Shown: positions 46,140 through 57,053 of the stretch, in pieces
Position numbering within the stretch: the first letter of the stretch is position 1
How the letters are laid out: every line of letters begins with the position of its first letter
NCBI GenBank assembly: GCA_023014335.1
Contig: JAECYW010000005.1
Location: 3,782,001 to 3,846,000 of the forward strand
Source: Galerina marginata
Taxonomy: Eukaryota > Basidiomycota > Agaricomycetes > Agaricales > Galerinaceae
DNA: 64,000 bases
Direction of reading: 5' to 3'
The notes under the pieces: generated by a model
The model's database searches: none
The model's input: only the letters and a program-made list of their open reading frames with translations
Told to the model about the DNA's origin: nothing
Program-made: the position numbers and the translations under genes

Positions 46140-47340
46140 GAAGTTACATTCAATTGGTTTAGTCTGTGATAATGCGAGCATGGGTAAAAATCGACGCTCG
46201 ATGTAAACGATCTAAGTAGTCAAAGAAATCAACATGACGCACACAAATCAAGTGGTTGAAGGCGCCATCGAGCCCACAAAATCTTGTCAAGACTACATGA
46301 TGAATTATTTGAATAGACGGAATTTTGGGAGTCTGGATGGTTCACCGTCACTACAATTTATGAATCTCTCGGGCATCTGAGTAGCCACAAAGTTATTTCA
46401 ATTCGATACAAGAAAACGTCGCCAGAAATTGCATTAGAACTAAAGTAAAATACTACAGGAATATCACAGGCGAAGGCAGAGTATTAAATAACGTCCTGCT
46501 GCGAGTCGAGTTTATGGTTACATTGGGAAATAGCTGAAGCCATCCATCAGAGTAGGACGTAAGCCTGAATACTTAAAGTACGGCTTTGTAACTATATCTG
46601 AGCATTTCAACCGACCAATGTAGCCAAGAGGACACCGCGAGGTCGTCGTGAAGTTTCAGCGTCGCGGAAGGATGGACCAATGGAATTTACCAGGATATAA
46701 GGAGCGACCTTGGAGGAGATCCAAAATACGGGGTGAGTTCGAGTCGATTTTGGCTGGATGGGACAACTAGCATTAGGTACCAGAATAGAACGGCTGCCTA
46801 TGTACTCGAGTAGATACACGGCTCCAGCTCCTAATTCTGAGTATGCTTGACGGTAATCCAGCCAGAAATGACGATATGAACTGCCAAATAGCAAGCGGCG
46901 TTCAAGGTAGTTGATAGGTAATGAACAGCACCGCAGTGTTGGATTTTATTGCAAGGATGTAGTCGAGAGCTAGAGGATTTTTGAAGACAGCGCAGTTTCC
47001 GGTCAACTTTTGGCTAGGCGCTCGAGGTGATCTGGATGCATTTAGAATACGGCAGGCGCCTTTGAAAGCATCGCTCCTACTCCGAATTCTGAGCCTGCCA
47101 CCTTGAAACCCAGCCAGAAACTTGGATGACGGAGCCGCAGCTCAAAATGAACGATTCGAGCGCGATCGAAGATGAATAGAAGATGTCAGAGCAAGGTATC
47201 ATAGAGTAAGTTCCTTGGGGGATATATCAGGTAGCAAGGAAGAGCTCATTACCATGCCTTTATCTCTATCTCGGGATCGGGGCATGGAGTGAGTGGGAGG
47301 AGAGGAGGAGATGGGATATTGGGGATTCGACGAGAGAGCG
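46140..47340 (+). repeat. Composite hairpin repeat, copy R7
   Basis: Leader, then C0 at 46516-46625, cassette A near 46751-46864 (GGCTGGAT/ATCCAGCC) and cassette B near 47010-47117 (GGCTAGG/CCCAGCC). It then loses the middle part and joins tetraspanin T6 near 47340, so it is shorter than R4 or R5. Confidence 0.75.
46516..46625 (+). repeat. Hairpin cassette C0 in R7, arms changed in concert
   Basis: Arms GGTTACATTG (46516-46525) and CAATGTAGCC (46616-46625) pair at all ten positions, one as a T-G wobble. Relative to GGCTAGATTC/GAATCTAGCC, position 6 changed G to C with partner C to G, and position 10 changed C to G with partner G to C. The inner AGCC/GGCT stem is present. Confidence 0.75.
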
Positions 47341-48620
47341 GATCAATGCCATCATGATCCCTCCGCCTGTCCACCCAGCCCACCGCCGACATCTTGGGCC
47401 TCAACGAACCCCTTCCAACGCAGCACATATTTGATCCTCCCTAGCCGCGGTCCAGTTCAACTGCCCCAAACAGCGCCACAACACCTGCAACTTGACCCTC
47501 CTCATCCATAGCAGCGGCAGCGACTGCCCACCAGGCTACACCAGCCCTTCCCCTTGTCTTCCCGCAAGCGGGACGGCTCCCCCCTGGAGCCACCCAACCC
47601 AGAGGCATGCCCTATCTACGGGCACGGGCAAAGGCTTGCGCGACTGCAGGACAGCAACAGCGCCACGCCGCAACCGTCAACCAGGTCCTGAGCAAGTCGT
47701 CCAATATGCTGCTCTTCTCTCTGTCCCCATTGGCCTACCGGTCCCCGCCGGCGCGTCGCTTGTGCAGCTGCGGGTGGGCAAGGCCGAATGACCCGCTGAA
47801 TCACCGCGCAGGGATGGTGCTCGAGTTGGGCGACGGCTCGGATGCGTTCCAACTTCCGAAGCTGCGATGCGAGGATCGGCGGCCATGCGGATGAGGACCG
47901 TTAAGACGACGACGGGGATGACGTTGGGAGTGGGACGGACTGTCCGCTGTTCGAAGGGGGGGTGATGTCCGCCGCGAAGCTCCTGGTAAGCCCTCCTGTC
48001 TGCTTCTTCTTCTCACAGCCACTAACATAAACATAACTACGCCAGCTCACAGCATTAAATGCACCCCCACATGGGGACAATCTCCCCACCTGCCTCGCCC
48101 CTTCGGTTCTCGTCTGTTCTTGTACCCATCCTCCTCGCGGTCCGCATGCACAGGGCTCCTCGTCTTGCGCAAGATCGACTTCCGAAGGAATGGTCCAAGC
48201 ACCTCGGGGAGGATGACCGACTTGAACTCCAGAATGAGGTGCAGCTGCGGGTACTTCCCCCTGTTCGTTGAAGCCGCCGTCCACCTGCCAGACGTGCTGC
48301 GCGCAGAGCATCCTCCCCAGGTGTAAAGTGCGTTATCTCGCTTTTCAGAGGCTTGTGCTGTGGGTGTGGTATTCGGGGGCGATTGGACTCACATGGAAGT
48401 TGCTCACACGAAGGACAGGAAGCCTCCGCACCACGATCGCCCAGGGTGCGCTATGATAAGCTCAGCACACGCGTGGTTTTTTCGAGTCTAAGGAGGGGGC
48501 GGGTGGGGGCTGAGGTGATTGGACATGGTGGGATGGGAGGTGACATGCTGAAGGTGGGGTTTTAGTGGGAGTGGTGGCTAGGTTCTACGGACTTGAACGT
48601 TGAACTCGGATTTCATTCGA
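47340..48620 (+). pseudogene. Decayed tetraspanin gene, copy T6
   Basis: N-terminal region with GCATGCCC and GACTGCAGGACAGCAACAG words, GDGSDAF (47825), a TM1 remnant with intron GTAAGC...CGCCAG (47987-48044), then the best EC2 loop of all copies: WSKHLGEDDRLELQNE, a frame change, CSCGYFPLFVEAAVH (CCG box with the middle Cys replaced by Ser) and CKVRYLAFQRLVLWVWYS leading into TM4. Tail remnant RVRYDKLSTRVVFSS near 48445. Frameshift at the CCG box; not functional. Confidence 0.8.
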
Positions 48621-48990
48621 CGGATTGACATGGCGCGATTTCTTTTTCTTGCATCCCCAGCCCGTCCCCAGCCCACCTCCGTCCGCCCATGTCATATCGT
48701 CTCATACTCGAGTACATCCTTTTCTGCCTCGCACGGTTCTTATCTCCAGCGACGAAACAAGGAAAGGAAAAATCCATGAAACGCAACTCAAAACTAAAAG
48801 GAGAAGAACACATCCTCCACGACCATTGACCATTGAATACCCATAACAATCTGATAACGAACATACTCTGTACTCTGTAACTGATACTTTCTCTTTCGTT
48901 TCCTACCTTATCCTCTTGCTACAAAACTACCGTCACTAAAATAGTTGAGCTCGCACGGTAGGTTTGGTTCAGATAACCTGGAGAGTTTTT
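48620..48990. other. T6 3' flank
   Basis: The TGACATGGCGCGATTTCTTT block at 48625 is the same 3' block as after T2 and T4. The remainder shows no feature. Confidence 0.5.
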
Positions 48991-51080
48991 ATTGAGTAAA
49001 GAGGAATGAATTGAGATGGCATTTCGCTTTTATCACCTGCTTCCGCGATCCCGCCCTCGAGTCGAATTTTTGGCTAGGTATCACATTAGGGTATGACAGT
49101 GGCAGGTAAAAATAATGCATGGATTCGCTTCCTTTATCAGAGGATTTGGACGTGAAATCTAACCAGGAGAGAACTACGAGCAAGCATCGAAGTCCACGCA
49201 TCGCGGAAGGAACATCGAACACGGACGTGATCGGTAACGATGTCAGAAGGATTTGGAATCATGCAAAGTTGTTGATCATTTTGGGAGGTTCAAGTTAATG
49301 GCTGAATCTTTAAGAAATACGGGCGTACCAGAATAGAACGGCTGCCTATGTAAATATATAGACGGCTCCAGCTCCTATTCTGAGTGTGCACGAGGGAAAT
49401 CCAGCCAGGAAGAACGATTTGATCTGCCAACTCGAAAGGAGGATAGAGAAATATACAATGAGCGAACTACACCGCAGTGTTTGATTGCTCATACGCAAGA
49501 ATTTCAGATGCTTGACGGTTTTTGGAGCTGAGGCAGTCTCAGTCGATTTTTGGCCGGGTTTCATGGAATCTCGCAAGTCGAATTTATCAGAATGCGGTTG
49601 GAGCCTTCGAAAGTGGGGCTCCAATTCCGAGTTCTGAGTATGCTGCCATCGAAACTCAGCCAGAAAGGACGACGGAATCAGCAGTTCGAGAATTGTGCAT
49701 GATCGAGCAGGATAGAACCAGGAAGGATGTCAGCGATAACGCAGGGTGTGCGAGTTTATGAAAGTCGTCATCTGGATTCTGGACTAGAGTCACTACATAA
49801 AACTATTAAAAGAACATTAGCAACTGGAAAGTAAAGCGCTGGCTAGGTCAATTGTATAGAGACTTACGTCCTGCACCTAAAAGATCCGTCCTTGTCGGTA
49901 GGTCACAGCAGGTTCTTTGGGCATCGAGTAGCAATGCAACTGTAGCTACCAGCCTGTGATATCCATCTTCGATCTGTGCATCGAGTATGAGGCCGACTGA
50001 GTGGAAGGAGATTGGAGTCGACGAAAGCTGCGATTGCTCTTGATTCAGCGGATAAGGCACAAGCAACAAAAGTGGCATGAGGTTTGAGCTTCATGATCAC
50101 TGGTCAGATATCTAGGACCACAGCCGCGCAGGAATATCGAAGACATGTATTTCACAAGAGTTGGGCGTAACTGCAAGTCCCAAAGAATCGGCGATTGACC
50201 CAACTCGTACTACAATCCCTGCGCGGCGTGGTGGATACGAGCCTTCTTGAATCTCGAGAAAAAGAATTTCGGGGAGGTGGGGAGCAAAGATATCAATCAG
50301 GGGCAGAAGATAAGTCAGGGTAAATTGTAGGAGTGGCCAGAGCAGGGCTAGAGGGATAAAACGGTCAGAATTGAAGATCGGGTGGACGGGTTTGTTTAAA
50401 TACCGTAAAGCTCAAAGATCTGAGCCGCTCCCTATCTTGATTCTTCTCGGCGAATTTAGCAAAGGGATGATAGGATATACAGCCCGAGCGAGATCTGAGT
50501 ATTATGCAGATTATCTCAAAGTACAAAGACAGAGCGGAAGGTGCATTGACGATTGGAAGCCTGGCACAATACCTATTCAGCAAACAGAGAAGACGCGAAA
50601 AGGAGACTCTGTGGCGATATAAACGGTCCACTTGAGAGTACCTGTGTCTCGTCAACGTTTAATGGCTCTAGTATTATGGCGGACTGTTGTTTTCGGTATG
50701 CGTCGGGGGGAAGTTGGCTGAGGAGGATTGGGGGAGGAGGGAAATCAGCCTGCGCCATCAAATCGATCAATTGACTGCACGTGACTCGTGTCCAAACCAA
50801 ATTTCAAAATTCAAATCAAATCTTTTCTTTTGCGCTCGTTCTTGACGACAACGAGGAGTACTGTGAACAACTGCTTGAATTCTGCTTTTTGTAACGTTAC
50901 TGCGACTGGATTTCGAGAACGGGATCAGTTTCCCTATCTTGGCTCTGGCGTCAACAAAGCCCCAGGATGCTCTTCGGCGCATACAACTCGAAAAGCGTAG
51001 ACGATGGTGAGATAACTTCGAGCTACAGGAGTCCTTCCATCCTTATTCACCAGTACCTTCAGTTGTACTGTCATCATTGT
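48990..51080 (+). repeat. Composite hairpin repeat, copy R8
   Basis: A weaker first cassette (49073-49177, GGCTAGGT...ATCTAACC, 11 of 13 pairs with the TCAC/GTGA extension), cassette A near 49305-49407, cassette B 49551-49660 (GGCCGGGTTTC/GAAACTCAGCC), CCCAACTCGTACTACA near 50208, GCACGTGACTCGTGTC at 50777. Followed by tetraspanin T7. Confidence 0.75.
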
Positions 51081-51590
51081 GAACATTTCTAGCTCTCTCA
51101 GCTTGAGTGCCGTCTGGGGGGCCTGGCTGTATCAGGCCGAGTTAAACCTCCTTTCCTCCTTGTTGACTCTATCCAACTTCACCACCAACATCTTCCTGAA
51201 CGAACTCCATCGAGCGCCGTATGCAGCTCGGTCTCCCTAAGCTGCACTTCAAAACTTCGACGTTTCAAATTTCGACCCCCCAACAACGGCCTGACTCTTC
51301 CATATAGACGCTCCTCCACAACGGCGGCGGCAGCCCCCAGGTTCGCGAGTCGCGCTAGCCCCTTCTCTTCGCCCTCCGGTTCCAGAGACGTCTCTTCCGG
51401 CACTGCCCCGTTGCATGCCCTAGCCACGGGCACAATCGCTTGGGCGACTACGGGGCATTAGCAGTTATGCTGTCTGCCACCAGCGGACAACAGGATCTCG
51501 CTGACTGTGAACTACGCTCCTTGCAAGCTATCCAACCTGCTCCTCTCTTTTTTTTCCGTTCTCCGTCTACTGGTCCCCGGTGACACATCC
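51080..51590 (+). pseudogene. Decayed tetraspanin 5' fragment, copy T7
   Basis: Only the 5' part: GTATGCAGCTCGGTC (51222), the CTCCACAACGGCGGCGGCAG stretch and GTGAACTACGCTCC (51508). No membrane segment remains. It runs into family S at about 51590, a third tetraspanin/S join. Confidence 0.6.
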
Positions 51591-52150
51591 CCCGCGCCGG
51601 GTCGTCTACATGGACCGAATAGCGTTCTTTCACGATGTAGACTAGGCAGAGGAGTTTTTCTTGGAGGTGCTTATTTTAATCCAACTCCGTCATTTTATTT
51701 ACCTGATTTCGATTTCAATTCCTCTTTCTCTCCAGCTACGAGCCAGCCAACCTCAAAGAGCCTCTGATTTCCTTATCACTTTAACAAGCCCTTGTTCATA
51801 CCCAAGCACGACAGAGAAAACACGGCGCTAGGGTTGAACAATCCACGTTCGTAGGGGCGGAGCAGGGTCGGGAGGATCGGTCTGTCCCTTAATTTCTTGC
51901 AGTATCAACGATGGTCATGCATTTTCACAGCCCATACCTATTTTCTGAGCAACCCCTACCGGCCGCGGCTGCCAGTTGTCGTAGGATCAGTTATCGAGGG
52001 AAATGCACTCGTTATTTGCCTCAATCTCTTCTGAGTCGATTATATCACATATACGGTATATTCTCCTTACTAAAGTTCTCACCTCTCCAGCTCGTTCATT
52101 TTATAGCCTCTCAGGCGGGTAAGCTGCCCTTGTAATCTTACAGTCCAAGG
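51590..52150 (+). pseudogene. Family S relic fused to tetraspanin T7
   Basis: Begins with a remnant of VAFFHDVDQAEEF-type coding (TTCTTTCACGATGTAGAC at 51625, with a TAG in it), an intron ending CTCCAG at 51735, then sequence homologous to 44570-44770 and 17500-17720 (CTACCGGCCGCGGC, GAGTCGATTATATCACAT). Ends near 52140 before R9. Broken. Confidence 0.5.
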
Positions 52151-52169
52151 AGCCTCCATCTAGTAATGC

Positions 52170-54130
52170 AGAGGTTGCGCGGGAATTCACGCGCAGCGCG
52201 GTTGACCGTCTCCTGGCAAAATTTTATTGAGTACTCGAATAGACGGTGAATGAATTGAATAGGCGCTGGCCAAAAGTCGAAGGCGGAGGGTTTACAGAGC
52301 CCCTGCGTCGATTGAAGTTATGGCTAGATTCATTCTGCAGTCAAAAAAAAAAAACAATCAGAGCAGGACCGAAGCCTGTAGACTTAAGTACTCGGCTCTA
52401 TGACTGCCTCTGAGGAATCAACCGGAAGAATCTAGCCAGGATCGGCATCGTGAGGGAGTTGAGATGTTGAGGAGAATGCGTAGAGCAAGTTATGTATCCT
52501 ACCTTAGCCCGACAAATGAACTATAAGTAATGGAACTGAAGGGCAGACGAGCATTGAGGTCACCTATCGTACGAACGGAAACACGCGATATCGTATGTGC
52601 AAACCGCAGACGCCAGCGCTGGCTTGAGATGTGATAACTTGACCCCAGGTAAAATTGAACGTTAATGTAAATGATGACAAGTAGGCGAAGCCCAAAGGAA
52701 ATTAATACGACGCACGGTTATTAAGTAGCTGATGGCAGTGTCGGCAAGCCAAAACTCAAAGGCAGAGGGTCTACAGAGTTCCTGCGTCGATTGGAATTAT
52801 GGCTAGATTCAACTTTGTTCGGAAACCATCAGAGCAGGACGGAAGCCTGTATACTCAAGTACACGGCTCTATGACTGCTTCTGAGGATTTCAACCAGGAG
52901 AATCTAGCCAGGATGTAAATCGCGAGGTCGTCCTGAAATTTCAGCATCGTAGAAAACGTGTAATCATAAAGCAAGTTAGGCAACTCATCCAAGACCTAGT
53001 AGGAATGAAGCTGGCTGGGGCGTGGAAGCGGAGAGTGAACCACGGATGATGGGAGCCGGAGGTTTATCAGGATATCAGGAGAGAAGCCGGAGGAGTTCCG
53101 AAATACGAGGCGGGTTTAATCGATTTTGGCTGGATCACCGCCGAAATCAGACACATACCAGAGTAGAATGGCTGCCTATGCAGATACACGGCGCCAGCTC
53201 CTATTTCTGAGTATGCTTGACTGAAACCCAGCCAGAAAAGACGATATGAATTGCAATCTTGCACTCGGGGTTCGAGATAGATGATGGGTAAACCGCACCG
53301 CAGTGTTGCCAGTGAATTTTATTGCACGAAAGTGATCGAGAGCCAGTTACAGTGCATTTCGGGTGGACTTTTGGCTAGGTCTGGCGGTGATGGCTTACTG
53401 ATTAGAACACGGCAGAAACCTTCGAAAGCAATGAAAGGCTTCAACTCCGAAATCTAAGATATGCCATCCCAGAAATCCAGCCAGAAAGGACGGCGGAAAT
53501 CAGACTGGAAATGGGGGATTCGAGCGAGATCGAGGACCGCTGGGATTGTGTCTTTGCGATCCATCATAGATTATGTTCCTTGGTGTCCGGGATTGGGTAG
53601 CAAGCCAAGGTTTGTTACATTTGCTTTCATCTCTATCTCGGATCGGGGTAACGATTGAGCGTGAGGAGGGGAGGAGATGGAGATTGGGATTATGAGCGGG
53701 GTCAATTAACGATACACGTGACTCGTGTCTGCACGGAATCAAATGTGGGCCATATTTTCGTTCTCAAGAGTCAACGACAACGACGAGCTCGCGATTGATC
53801 TATGCTTAGATTCAGCCTTCCGCAATGTTAGCATGACCGGATTAGCAAGCTTATCTTGCATCGACCTACTCTGGTTCTGGGGTTGGACAAGCGGCCTTTG
53901 AGGACGTGGTGCACCGACGACGCGTTTCGACTCTTACATCGACGATGGAGACTCATGGAGATCACGACCAACTAGGCTTTCTCATTTCTTACTTATTATG
54001 TACTCACCGTCACCTGCAGACTGCCTCCATTACAAAATTTTATGGGTCTCTCTTCTCTCGTGGTCGCAGCAGTTCTGGCTGTACCGTGTTGCTCGCTTTA
54101 GCTTACCCGCTGGCGAGCTAAATCTGCTTC
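52170..54130 (+). repeat. Composite hairpin repeat, copy R9, with duplicated C0
   Basis: Contains two C0 cassettes: 52322-52437 (after a partial leader) and 52801-52909, both with perfect GGCTAGATTC/GAATCTAGCC arms. The leader is repeated in between (52540-52750). Cassette A near 53132-53232 and cassette B near 53372-53482 follow. ACACGTGACTCGTGTC at 53715. The middle part found in R4 and R5 is largely missing. Confidence 0.8.
52801..52909 (+). repeat. Hairpin cassette C0 (reference form) in R9
   Basis: Arms GGCTAGATTC (52801-52810) and GAATCTAGCC (52900-52909), perfect. Inner stem-loop: AGCCTGTATACT, a short loop, then AGTACACGGCT. Confidence 0.75.
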
Positions 54131-54600
54131 AAGTTCCTACCTTCTAGCCTCCATCCAACCGCCCCAATCGCATCCCGCACCTCAACGACCTATATCCAGC
54201 GCAGCATGCAGTTTCTCTCTCTAAGCTGCCGTTCAACAGCCTCCAACGCGGCCAACTGCGCCCCCCGATTCATCCAGCTCGACGTTTCTCTGCAGTGGGA
54301 GAAGTGGCAGCAGAGGCAGCAGCCCGCCAGGCTTAAACAGCCCCACGAGACCCCTCTTGCGCTTCCGCTCGTGAGACGCGTCCTCAAGCCGTGCTCCTCT
54401 AGATGTTCGAGCTTGCCACGCAGCACGGCGTAACGATCTCAGCCTAAACTACGTCCCAAGCAGGTCCCCCCTGCTGCTCTCCTCTTCCCGCATCGTTGCC
54501 TGAAAGGCCTACACGGCGCATGATTCGCGGCGGCGCAGCTAGGCTCGATGACCTACTGGACCTCTGCACGAGGGTGATGCCCAAAATGGGGGGCGGGTAG
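54130..54600 (+). pseudogene. Decayed tetraspanin 5' fragment, copy T8
   Basis: Starts with CCTATATCCAGCGCAGCATG and GCAGTTTCTCTC (54190-54215), continues through the low-complexity N-terminal region to CCCAAAATGGGGGGCGGGTAG (54580-54600, remnant of the GGGVDAF box), then restarts as T9. No membrane segment. Confidence 0.6.
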
Positions 54601-54639
54601 ATGTCTTCCGTCGTGTTTGGCTCTGATCGAAACTTGATC

Positions 54640-55440
54640 ATGTATCCGGGATGCGTCACCACTACCTCGACCAATTGTTTGCCTTCTAGCCTCTACCCTG
54701 CCGCACCGCCCACCTCCCGGGCCTCAACGAACCCCTCCAACGCAGCATGCATTCGATCCCCTGGAGCCGCGGTTCAACCGTCACTAGCATGCACAGCTCT
54801 TCCAGCTCGACCCTCCTCCACAGCAGCTGCACCGACAGCTAGCCAGCCCTTCTCGTCCTCCCGTTCGCGAGACGGCTCCCCCGCCTAGCCCAGTCGCATC
54901 AAATATTTACGCGACTGCGGGGCAGCAACTGCACCACGCCGCAACTGTCGACTAGGGCCTGAGCTAATTTCGTCCGTCATGGCCCTCATCTCTGTCCCCC
55001 TTCCTTACCTACCGGTGCGTCCCCTGCGTAGGTGCGGGTGGGGCAAGGCCGCAAGATCCGCTGGACCACGGCGCAGGGATTGTGCTCGAGCTGGGCAACG
55101 GTGCGGATGCGTTCTGGAGCCGCGAGCCGAGGATTCGGGCCTGCGGATGAGGACGATAAAGACGACAACTGGGAGGGTGGCGGGAGCGGGACGGAGCTTG
55201 CGCCGTTCGGGCGGGGGTGGGGTGCGGGAGAGGAGAGGGTCGAAGTATGCTCCGAAGAAGCTGTGGCGGAGTGGGTTCAAGTGGGTGATGTTCGCCACCA
55301 ACCTCTTCGTAAGCCCGCCTATTTTCTTTTTCCCGCAGTCATTAACTCACCTCAACTCCGCTAGCTGGCTAACTATTTCCGGAATCCGAACAGCAAGACA
55401 ATCCACAGCAGCAGCAGCAGCCCAGCCCTGAGCTCGTCCT
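54640..55440 (+). pseudogene. Decayed tetraspanin gene, copy T9
   Basis: Repeats the 5' region, then a GNGADAFWSREPRI-like box in one frame, DEDDKDDNW, WRSGFKWVMFATNLF (TM1, 55262-55306) and intron GTAAGC...CGCTAG (55308-55365), then LANYF. Downstream it degenerates into low-complexity sequence and another partial duplicate (55440-55690). Broken. Confidence 0.65.
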
Positions 55441-55689
55441 ATCCACCATCGCCACCTGCACGGAGCTCCAATTGCCTTAACAGCGTCACAGGTCCTTCCG
55501 CTCGCGATCGACCTCGTCCTCCACAGCAGCGGTGGCGGCAGCCAGCCTGCTAGGATTCCCCAACCCACAGCACCACAGGTCCTTCAGCTCGCGTTCGACT
55601 ACGTCCTCAACAGCAGCGGCGTCAATCAGCCTGCTGGTCTTCCCGAACCCTTCTCCTCGCTCTCCTGTGCGAGACGGCTTCCCCCGCCT

Positions 55690-56640
55690 ATGATAGCCCA
55701 ATCGCACGCCCTATCCACCGCCACGAATGCTTAAGCGACTGCGGGGCAGCAACAGCACAACTTTGCAACCGTCAATTGCGTCCCGAGCAAGCTCCCCGAC
55801 CCATGGCTCTCCTTGTTTTTTCAGTCATCGCGTACTGGTGCGTTGCCTGCGCAGGTGCGGGTGGGCGAGGCCAAGAAACCTGCTGGATCACGGTGCCCAA
55901 GATGGGCGACGGCGTAGATGCGTTCTGGAGCTGCAAGGCGAGGTTGGCGGCCGTGCGGATGAGGGCCGTTAATACGACGACGACGGGGATAGCTGCTTCA
56001 TGTGGGTAATGTTCTCCACCAACGTCCTTGTAAGTCCTCCTCCCCTTCCTCCTCCTTTCCCTGTGGCACGACTGACCCCTTTCGCCAGCTCACAGCGTAT
56101 TTCCTGATGGCTCTCATCCTCGTCTAGGTCTTCCTCACATAGTTCAACATCAGGCCGCATCCGCAACGCCCGGCCGCGGGCTCGTCGTCCTCCCCGTCGC
56201 CGCCAACACGGAGCTCTGCGTCACGTTCCTTTGGTTTGTCCCTGCGTCAGGCAGCTCACGGTCCACGTCCTCCTCCATCTCACCTTCCAATCTCCTCCTC
56301 TCGGTCTGTGCTGTCTTCCTATCTATCCTCGTTCCAGTTGCTTAACCTATGAACGCCGCATGTTTGTCAGAAAGCAAGATCGCCTCCAAGTGCAAGGAGG
56401 ATGAGAAGCTCTATGTGTCCCTATTCTCGAAGCAACTCCCCATCAAGTGGATCTGTTACGCGGGGAGCATTCTCCCCGGGTGCAAAGCGCGTTACCTCAC
56501 TTCCGAGAGAAAGGTGTTGCGATTGTATGCGGGTGCGTTTAGGCTCGTGCCGCTACTTTTAGCAGTTATGGTCGCGGTCGGCGGGACAGCTGTGGGCGAA
56601 CCATGTGACATATGCATCCATCCATTACCAAAATGACCTA
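55690..56640 (+). pseudogene. Decayed tetraspanin gene, copy T10 (with intact TM4 stretch)
   Basis: Restarts with the 5' region (AATTGCGTCCCGAGCAAG, 55771), VPKMGDGVDAFWSCKARL (55888-55940), a TM1 remnant with intron GTAAGT...CGCCAG (56030-56088), then a long open part, 56349-56636: KLYVSLFSKQLPIKWI, CYAGSILPGCKARYL (EC2 loop with two cysteines), ERKVLRLYAGAF and VPLLLAVMVAVGG (TM4), ending in HPLPK. Functional relatives continue with GLLCANHVTYRFGKG-like residues; here frames change and it stops. It is the best-preserved EC2/TM4 in the window. Confidence 0.75.
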
Positions 56641-57053
56641 AGCCGTTCATTCAGCACCATACATTTTACTTTGTATCTTACTCGAGCGGTCAGTCCGATT
56701 GGCATTAGTTGGTAAAAATAAACTTTTTGACTTCTATTTTACAGTACGTATGTATGTAACTTGGAGGCTGCATTCTTGATCAAGTTGGACTACATAATGT
56801 TCCTCCTGCAAGTTCGCCGAAATACATGAATAACTCGAGCTCGAGTTTAAAAGTCTCACCGTTTCATCTTTGCTGTGTTTCCAGCCAAGTTAGGCTGTAA
56901 TGCTGACTGTATCTAGGTCTTTTTTTGCCGTTAGAAAACAAAGGAAATGGGATGCATCCCGGAATAGTGTGGGTTTCACCTTTGACTGAACTCTCTTTCC
57001 GGCTCCGGGTCGGTCATGCGGTATAGAATCGGCCTCTGAAGGAGCGTTTCCGC
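56641..57053. other. Left border and 3' flank of the third membrane-gene block
   Basis: Contains the CAGTCCGATTGGCATTAGTT...CTTTTTGACTTCTATTTTAC border shared with 10515-10580 and 39818-39885. No gene. Confidence 0.5.

Noticed and set aside
47492..47894. Overlapping plus-strand frames at 47.5-47.9 kb as genes
   Set aside because: They are alternative frames of the low-complexity N-terminal region of tetraspanin copy T6.
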